NCBI GenBank assembly: GCA_934572465.1
Contig: CAKTLG010000051.1
Span: 1 to 8,726, forward strand
Direction of reading: 5' to 3'
Source of the DNA: an uncultured Oscillospiraceae bacterium
GTDB lineage: Bacteria > Bacillota > Clostridia > Oscillospirales > Oscillospiraceae
Length of the DNA: 8,726 nucleotides
Numbering within the stretch: the stretch's first letter is position 1; the number at the start of each line of letters is the position of its first letter. This document shows, piece after piece, positions 5,215-8,726 of the stretch. A program made the translations under genes and the position numbers. The notes beneath the pieces are model-generated. The model was not told the origin of the DNA, did no database searches, and saw only the letters and a list, made by a program, of their open reading frames with translations.

Positions 5215-6498
5215 TCAGGGCAGCGTGATAAGGCCGACGTCGAGCATTTTCTGGAGCGACAGCAGCACGCCGAGCTTGGCGTGATACCACGTGAGGCCGC
5301 CCTGATAGTAAACGGCGTAGGGGGGGCGCACAGGGCCGTCGGCCGAGAGCTCGATGGAACTGCCCTGCACGAACGCGCCGGCGGCCATGATGACGTCAGA
5401 GTCGTAGCCTGGCATCGGCGCGGGGACGGGGTCGACATAGCTGTCGACCGCGGCGGCGGACTGGATGCCCTTGCAGAAGGCGGCCATGCCCTCAGGACTG
5501 CCCAGCTCGACGCACTGGATGATATCGTGCCGCGCCTCCTTTGACGAGGGAACGACGGTGAAGCCGAGCTTTTCATAGCACGCGGCGACGAACACAGCGC
5601 CCTTGACCGCGCCGGAAACGACGCTGGGCGCGAGAAAGAAGCCCTGATACAGCGCGGGCATGAGTCCGAGGTTCGCGCCGACCTCCTGCCCGAGCCCGGG
5701 CGCGGAGAGACGGTAGGCGCAGCGGTCGACGCACTTCTGCGTGCCGCAGATGTAGCCGCCGATCGGCGCAAGGCCGCCGCCGGGGTTTTTGATGAGGCTG
5801 CCGACGATCATATCCGCGCCGAAATCGCTCGGCTCGTTCGCCTCGACAAACTCGCCGTAGCAGTTGTCGACCATGACGACGACATCGGGGCGAAGCTTTT
5901 TGCAGAACGCGATGGCTTCGCCGATGGCGTCGACGGAAATGGTCGGGCGCGGGCAGTAGCCCTTGGAGCGCTGGATGTGGATGAGCTTCGTCCTGCCGTT
6001 CAGCGCGCGCTCGATGGCGGGGAAGTCGAAGCCGCCGTCCTCTAAAAGATCGACCTGCGCATAGCTGACGCCGTACTCGCGGAGCGAGCACGGACTTTCG
6101 CGGATGCCGATGACCTCCTCGAGCGTGTCGTAGGGCTTGCCGGAGATGGCGAGCAGCTCGTCGCCAGGCAGCAGGTTGGCGGACAGCGCGATGGCCAGCG
6201 CGTGCGTGCCGCAGGTGATCTGCGGGCGGACGAGCGCGGCCTCGGTGTGAAAGGCGCTGGCGTAGACGCGCTCTAAATTGTCGCGGCCCTCGTCATCGTA
6301 GCCGTAGCCGGTCGTGGCGGCGAAGTGCGTCGCGTTCACGCGGTTTTTCTGCATCGCGGCGATGACCTTCGCCTGATTGAGCTCGGCGATCTCCTCGATT
6401 TCCGCGAAGCGGGGCCTGAGCTCGTCCAGAACGGACTCGCCGAATTTGAGCACCCTGTCGCTCACGCCGAGCGAGCGGTACATTTCGTCTCTGTTCAT
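5215..6498 (-). CDS. ynbB: PLP enzyme, YnbB/'aluminium resistance' (methionine gamma-lyase-like) family
   Basis: A 427-residue cytoplasmic fold-type I PLP enzyme of the family named 'aluminium resistance protein' or 'methionine gamma-lyase family', related to Cys/Met metabolism lyases. Its physiological reaction is not settled. Visible features: FAATTGYGYDDEGRDNLERVYA (59-80), the cofactor-phosphate region RPQITCGTHALAIAL (91-105), VVMVDNCYGEFVE (207-219) with Asp211 placed to bind the pyridine nitrogen, and GSLIKNPGGGLAPIGGYICG (233-252) with Lys237 the likely Schiff-base lysine. Length equals that of B. subtilis YnbB. The ATG at 6498 follows GGAGGAGGAG and overlaps the previous gene's stop in an ATGA, so the two are probably coupled in translation. 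The extra 32 residues of a longer reading are the neighbouring gene out of frame. The old resistance name should not be taken as function. Confidence 0.9.
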   Translation of the reverse strand: MNRDEMYRSLGVSDRVLKFGESVLDELRPRFAEIEEIAELNQAKVIAAMQKNRVNATHFAATTGYGYDDEGRDNLERVYASAFHTEAALVRPQITCGTHALAIALSANLLPGDELLAISGKPYDTLEEVIGIRESPCSLREYGVSYAQVDLLEDGGFDFPAIERALNGRTKLIHIQRSKGYCPRPTISVDAIGEAIAFCKKLRPDVVVMVDNCYGEFVEANEPSDFGADMIVGSLIKNPGGGLAPIGGYICGTQKCVDRCAYRLSAPGLGQEVGANLGLMPALYQGFFLAPSVVSGAVKGAVFVAACYEKLGFTVVPSSKEARHDIIQCVELGSPEGMAAFCKGIQSAAAVDSYVDPVPAPMPGYDSDVIMAAGAFVQGSSIELSADGPVRPPYAVYYQGGLTWYHAKLGVLLSLQKMLDVGLITLP

Positions 6499-7277
6499 TG
6501 CTCCTCCTCCGGCGTGTCGGGGAACGTTACGCCGTTGCACATCAGGATGAACCGCAGCGGATAGTCGCGGTCCAGATAGTTTTTGCTGTACCATTCGTAG
6601 GTCGCGGCGGGCAGGTGCCGCAGCTCGGGCGCCTCCGTGCGGAAAAGCTCGAACGTCTTTTGGTCGCCCGAGAGCAGCGCGCCCAGAAGCTCGCCCTGCC
6701 TTTCTTCATAGAGCCGCGCGAAGCACGCGTCCATGATGGCGGCGCAGGCGCGCTCATCGTCCGTGCCGTAGTCCTCGCGGTGAGAGAGCCAGTAGAGGAA
6801 CTCGCGCGGGTCAAGATCGAGATGCGTCGTGACCTGCGAGAGCTTGTAGAACGCGGTGCGGTCGCCGCGCTTCAGAATGTCGATGAGGTAGGCGGTAAGC
6901 TGCTCGTCCAGCTCCACGCAGTCGCAGAAGACCTCGAAGGCGTGCTTGCCCGCGTCGGGATCGGGCGCGGGGGCTTCGTCCGCTTCGGGCGCGGACGCCT
7001 CCTCCGGCGCATCCGCCGCGCCGGACATCGCTTCGAGCAGCGCGCGGGAGAAGGACTCCTCGTCGAAGCCTTCAAAAATGGACTCGTCCAGCGCATCTCC
7101 GGCGCTTTGCGCGCACAGACGCACAAAGTCGGGGACGCTGATCGTTTGCAGCGCCTTTTGCAGCTGCGCGGCGCGCTCCATCGGCGTTTCGCCGCTGAGA
7201 GAAAGCGCCTCCGGCGCGGGGAGCGTCCCCTCGCACAGCGCGCTCATATAATGCAGATAACGGTCACAAAGCTCCAT
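6495..7277 (-). CDS. Uncharacterised acidic protein, first gene of the ynbB operon
   Basis: I do not recognise this 260-residue protein. It has no signal peptide or membrane segment, so it is probably cytoplasmic. It appears to be two helical parts joined by a low-complexity Ala/Pro/Glu/Asp linker at about 86-110 (PEEASAPEADEAPAPDPD). The C-terminal part (111-260) is richer in aromatic residues and ends with a conserved-looking YEWYSKNYLDRDYPLRFILMCNG (227-249) and an acidic tail. The ATG at 7277 has GGAGG 8 bases upstream, and codon use matches its neighbours, so it is a real gene. Its stop codon overlaps the start of the YnbB-like gene by 4 bases, implying a linked role or at least matched amounts. 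A promoter candidate lies 36 bases upstream. Calling it a TPR-like or adaptor protein would be a guess. Confidence 0.8.
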   Translation of the reverse strand: MELCDRYLHYMSALCEGTLPAPEALSLSGETPMERAAQLQKALQTISVPDFVRLCAQSAGDALDESIFEGFDEESFSRALLEAMSGAADAPEEASAPEADEAPAPDPDAGKHAFEVFCDCVELDEQLTAYLIDILKRGDRTAFYKLSQVTTHLDLDPREFLYWLSHREDYGTDDERACAAIMDACFARLYEERQGELLGALLSGDQKTFELFRTEAPELRHLPAATYEWYSKNYLDRDYPLRFILMCNGVTFPDTPEEEQ

Positions 7278-7312
7278 TGCCGCGCCTCCCGATCCATGAT
7301 CCTTAACACTCT

Positions 7313-7342
7313 ATCATACGGCGGCGGAAAAAGCAACTGCAA
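7313..7342 (-). promoter_or_regulatory. Candidate promoter for the 260-residue protein/ynbB/transporter operon
   Basis: On the minus strand, TTGCAG (7342-7337) and TATGAT (7318-7313) are separated by 18 bases. The -35 box begins only 4 bases after the T run of the preceding terminator, so a fresh promoter is needed here. Transcription would start near 7306, about 30 bases before the ATG at 7277. Confidence 0.6.
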
Positions 7343-7346
7343 CGCG

Positions 7347-7376
7347 AAAAAGGAGGAGGGCGTTCAGCCCTCCTCC
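7347..7376 (-). terminator. Terminator overlapping the glycosyltransferase stop codon
   Basis: On the minus strand, GGAGGAGGGC (7376-7367) pairs perfectly with GCCCTCCTCC (7361-7352) around a 5-base loop TGAAC and is followed by TTTTT. The loop itself holds the TGA stop codon (7366-7364), so the 5' arm of the terminator encodes the last residues of the protein. It is a strong intrinsic terminator with no spare sequence. Confidence 0.9.
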
Positions 7377-8488
7377 CGCTCCAGTTGCTCAAGCAGCGCG
7401 AGGTTGCCGCGCAGCCGCTCGTCCTCCGGCGCGAGCGCCGCGGCGCGGCGCGCATTTTCCACGGCGCGCGGCAGCAGGCCGAGATGATAGCAGGCGATGG
7501 AGAGCAGGTCGTAGGGCAGGCTCCCCCACGCATAGGCTTCGCAGATATAGGTGCGCGGACGCTCGGTGATGGCGAGCGCGCGGTCGACCATGAAGATGAC
7601 GCCGTGCCAGTCTTTCTGCGCGTAGAGCAGGTCGGCGAACTCGAGATACGGCTCGCGCAGGTGCGGCGCTTCGGCGATGGCGCGGTGCAGCCAGAGCGCG
7701 GCTTCGTCCTCGCGGCCCAAATGCCGCAGACAGCGCGCGAGGTAGCGCATCGACGCGCAGCGCTCGTCGCGCCAGACGGCGCGCGGCAGCGAGAGGTGAC
7801 GTTTGAGCGTGGCGGCGGCCTTCTCCCATTCGCCGTGGAACATATACTCGCGGCCCAGATAGTGGCAGTTCCGGTCATTGTCGGGGTCTTCCTGCACGGC
7901 AAGCTCCAGAAGCGGCAGATACTGTCCGCGCGACTTTGCCGGATCGGGGTGGTGGTCGAGCTGCACGCCGTTGGCGTCGATAAAGCGCTCTGCGCCGCCG
8001 CCCGTGTATTGCAGCACCTCGTGCACCGGATGCACCCAGCGGTAGCAGCCGTTTTTGTGGATCTTATCCGTCCAGAAGACGCTGCCCTCGCGCCCGTCGG
8101 GCGTAAAGCTCCATGTGTAGCGGTAGCGGGCGCGCGTCGTATCCGGCTGCCACGCTTTTTCGAGCGCGGCGCGCCAGCCGGGGCGGAACTGCTCGTCAAG
8201 GTCGATGCAGCAGCAGATGTCGGCGTCCTTCGGGATGAGCTTCAGCGACTCGTTGCGCGCGGCGTCGAAGCGCCACGGAGAGATGAGCTTCTGCGCAACA
8301 TACGCGCCGCGGGCGCGCAGCGCTTCGACCGTGCCGTCGGTCGAGCCGGTGTCGAGGATGCAGATGTCGTCCGCCTCGGACATCGAGTCCATGAAGCGGC
8401 CGGCAAACTGCGCCTCGTTTTTGCAGATGGCGTAAACACAAACGCGGTAGGAAACGGCGATCCTCCTCCTTGCGGCTTTTTTTGACAC
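7364..8488 (-). CDS. Family-2 glycosyltransferase with C-terminal TPR-like repeats
   Basis: A cytoplasmic glycosyltransferase expected to move a sugar from a nucleotide donor to a protein or other acceptor. The GT-A domain (about 14-175) shows VCVYAICKNEAQFAGRFMD (16-34), ICILDTGSTDGT (42-53, nucleotide-binding Asp46 and Asp51), PWRFDAARNESL (71-82) and a DxD-like metal site DLDE (96-99). From about 180 onward, helical repeats such as HYLGREYMFHGEWEKAAATL and MRYLARCLRHLGREDEAALWLHRAI look like TPRs, perhaps for acceptor recognition. It follows a collagen-like gene by 38 bases, so that protein is a plausible acceptor. The start is uncertain: the only usable initiation codon in this frame is GTG at 8488, yet a strong AAGGAGGAGG (8471-8462) lies inside the frame, and family members usually begin near residue 12. 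The next Met is residue 33, inside the fold. Confidence 0.87.
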   Translation of the reverse strand: MSKKAARRRIAVSYRVCVYAICKNEAQFAGRFMDSMSEADDICILDTGSTDGTVEALRARGAYVAQKLISPWRFDAARNESLKLIPKDADICCCIDLDEQFRPGWRAALEKAWQPDTTRARYRYTWSFTPDGREGSVFWTDKIHKNGCYRWVHPVHEVLQYTGGGAERFIDANGVQLDHHPDPAKSRGQYLPLLELAVQEDPDNDRNCHYLGREYMFHGEWEKAAATLKRHLSLPRAVWRDERCASMRYLARCLRHLGREDEAALWLHRAIAEAPHLREPYLEFADLLYAQKDWHGVIFMVDRALAITERPRTYICEAYAWGSLPYDLLSIACYHLGLLPRAVENARRAAALAPEDERLRGNLALLEQLEREEG

Positions 8489-8496
8489 TATGTACC

Positions 8497-8520
8497 GCGG
8501 CGCGGCAAAGGCCGCGCCGC
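8497..8520. other. GC-rich hairpin between collagen-like and glycosyltransferase genes
   Basis: GCGGCGCGGC (8497-8506) pairs perfectly with GCCGCGCCGC (8511-8520) around a 4-base loop. On the minus strand it lies 7 bases after the collagen-like stop, but the bases that follow (GGTACATAGTG) hold no T run. It may act as a weak terminator, a 3'-end stabiliser or a processing site that lowers read-through into the glycosyltransferase gene. The stem is certain; the role is inferred. Confidence 0.5.
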
Positions 8521-8526
8521 AGCGGC

Positions 8527-8726
8527 TTACGTCTCGAGCAGTCCGGCCGCGCGCAGGTTGGCCAGCAGCGCATTGAGCGTCTCGGTGGTATCGTCAAGGG
8601 TCGCCGCGTCGGCGACTGCTGCCGCCGCGCGCGTGTCGGCGGGGCCAGTCGGGCCGGTGGGGCCGGTAGCGCCCGTTGCACCCGCAGCACCGGTCAAGCC
8701 CTGCGGGCCAGTGGGGCCGGTTGCGC
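8527..8726 (-). CDS. Collagen-like repeat protein (C-terminal part, truncated by window edge)
   Basis: The last 65 residues of a collagen-like surface protein. Reading the minus strand from 8724 gives Gly-X-Y triplets rich in threonine (ATGPTGPQGLTGAAGATGAT, then GPTGPTGPA), followed by a short non-repetitive tail with DTRAAAAVADAA, then TETLNALLANLRAAGLLET and a TAA stop at 8527-8529. Such tails with an 'NALLANLRAAGLL'-like end recur on clostridial collagen-like proteins related to the BclA exosporium glycoproteins, where threonines in the repeat carry sugars and the tail helps trimers form. The N-terminus and any anchor are off the right edge. The next gene in the same direction is a glycosyltransferase, which fits a glycosylated surface or spore protein. 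Location on the spore is an inference. Confidence 0.85.
   Translation of the reverse strand, partial: ATGPTGPQGLTGAAGATGATGPTGPTGPADTRAAAAVADAATLDDTTETLNALLANLRAAGLLET

Noticed and set aside
4143..5228. Plus-strand 361-codon frame opposite the DMT transporter
   Set aside because: It overlaps the transporter entirely, is rich in charged low-complexity residues, and has no ribosome site.
7385..8485. Plus-strand 366-codon frame opposite the glycosyltransferase
   Set aside because: The opposite strand has intact GT2 motifs and a terminator; this frame is its shadow.
8527..8726. Repeats at the right edge as a possible CRISPR or tandem DNA repeat array
   Set aside because: The short GGCCCCACCGG-like repeats follow a 9-base codon rhythm and encode Gly-X-Thr/Pro triplets, so they are coding repeats of a collagen-like protein.

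Overview
The window looks like chromosomal DNA from a GC-rich, anaerobic, low-oxygen-tolerant-type Firmicute of the class Clostridia, probably a gut or gut-like lineage near the Oscillospiraceae. This is inferred from gene content: an ornithine racemase, an NhaC antiporter, a RibU-type ECF substrate protein behind an FMN riboswitch, a YpsA/DUF1273 SLOG protein, a YnbB-type PLP enzyme, a stand-alone TfoX N-domain protein and a collagen-like repeat protein. Shine-Dalgarno (SD) sequences are strong and AGGAGG-like. No tRNA, rRNA, CRISPR array or insertion sequence was seen.

Layout, left to right. (1) Bases 1-1446, plus strand: the C-terminal end of a NhaC-family Na+/H+ antiporter, then an ornithine-racemase-like PLP enzyme 25 bases later. 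This is probably the tail of an amino-acid (ornithine) degradation cluster that continues off the left edge. (2) Bases 1492-2399, minus strand: a riboflavin transporter S component (RibU) with its own sigma-A promoter, a full FMN riboswitch and a terminator at its end. (3) Bases 2411-3709, plus strand: a divergent sigma-A promoter with a LexA/SOS-box-like palindrome filling the 3' end of its spacer. It drives a SLOG-family protein and then a KynB-like cyclase-family metal hydrolase, ending in a two-way terminator. (4) Bases 3714-4106, minus strand: a single-gene unit for a TfoX N-domain protein. (5) Bases 4110-7342, minus strand: a promoter, an unrecognised 260-residue acidic protein, a YnbB/'aluminium resistance' PLP enzyme overlapping it by 4 bases, and a ten-helix DMT exporter, closed by a terminator. 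(6) Bases 7347-8726, minus strand: the C-terminal end of a collagen-like Gly-X-Thr protein, followed by a family-2 glycosyltransferase with C-terminal TPR-like repeats and a terminator that overlaps its stop codon.

The units are packed tightly, and strong hairpins mark most of their ends. The most interesting site is the 330-base divergent regulatory region at 2134-2466. On one side an FMN riboswitch probably controls ribU at translation; on the other a LexA-box-like operator suggests that the SLOG/cyclase pair is induced by DNA damage. The collagen-like protein and glycosyltransferase pair resembles the BclA/glycosyltransferase arrangements of clostridial spore surfaces. The glycosyltransferase also has a puzzling translation start. 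No wholly new multi-gene system is proven here; the SOS-linked SLOG/cyclase pair is the best candidate.
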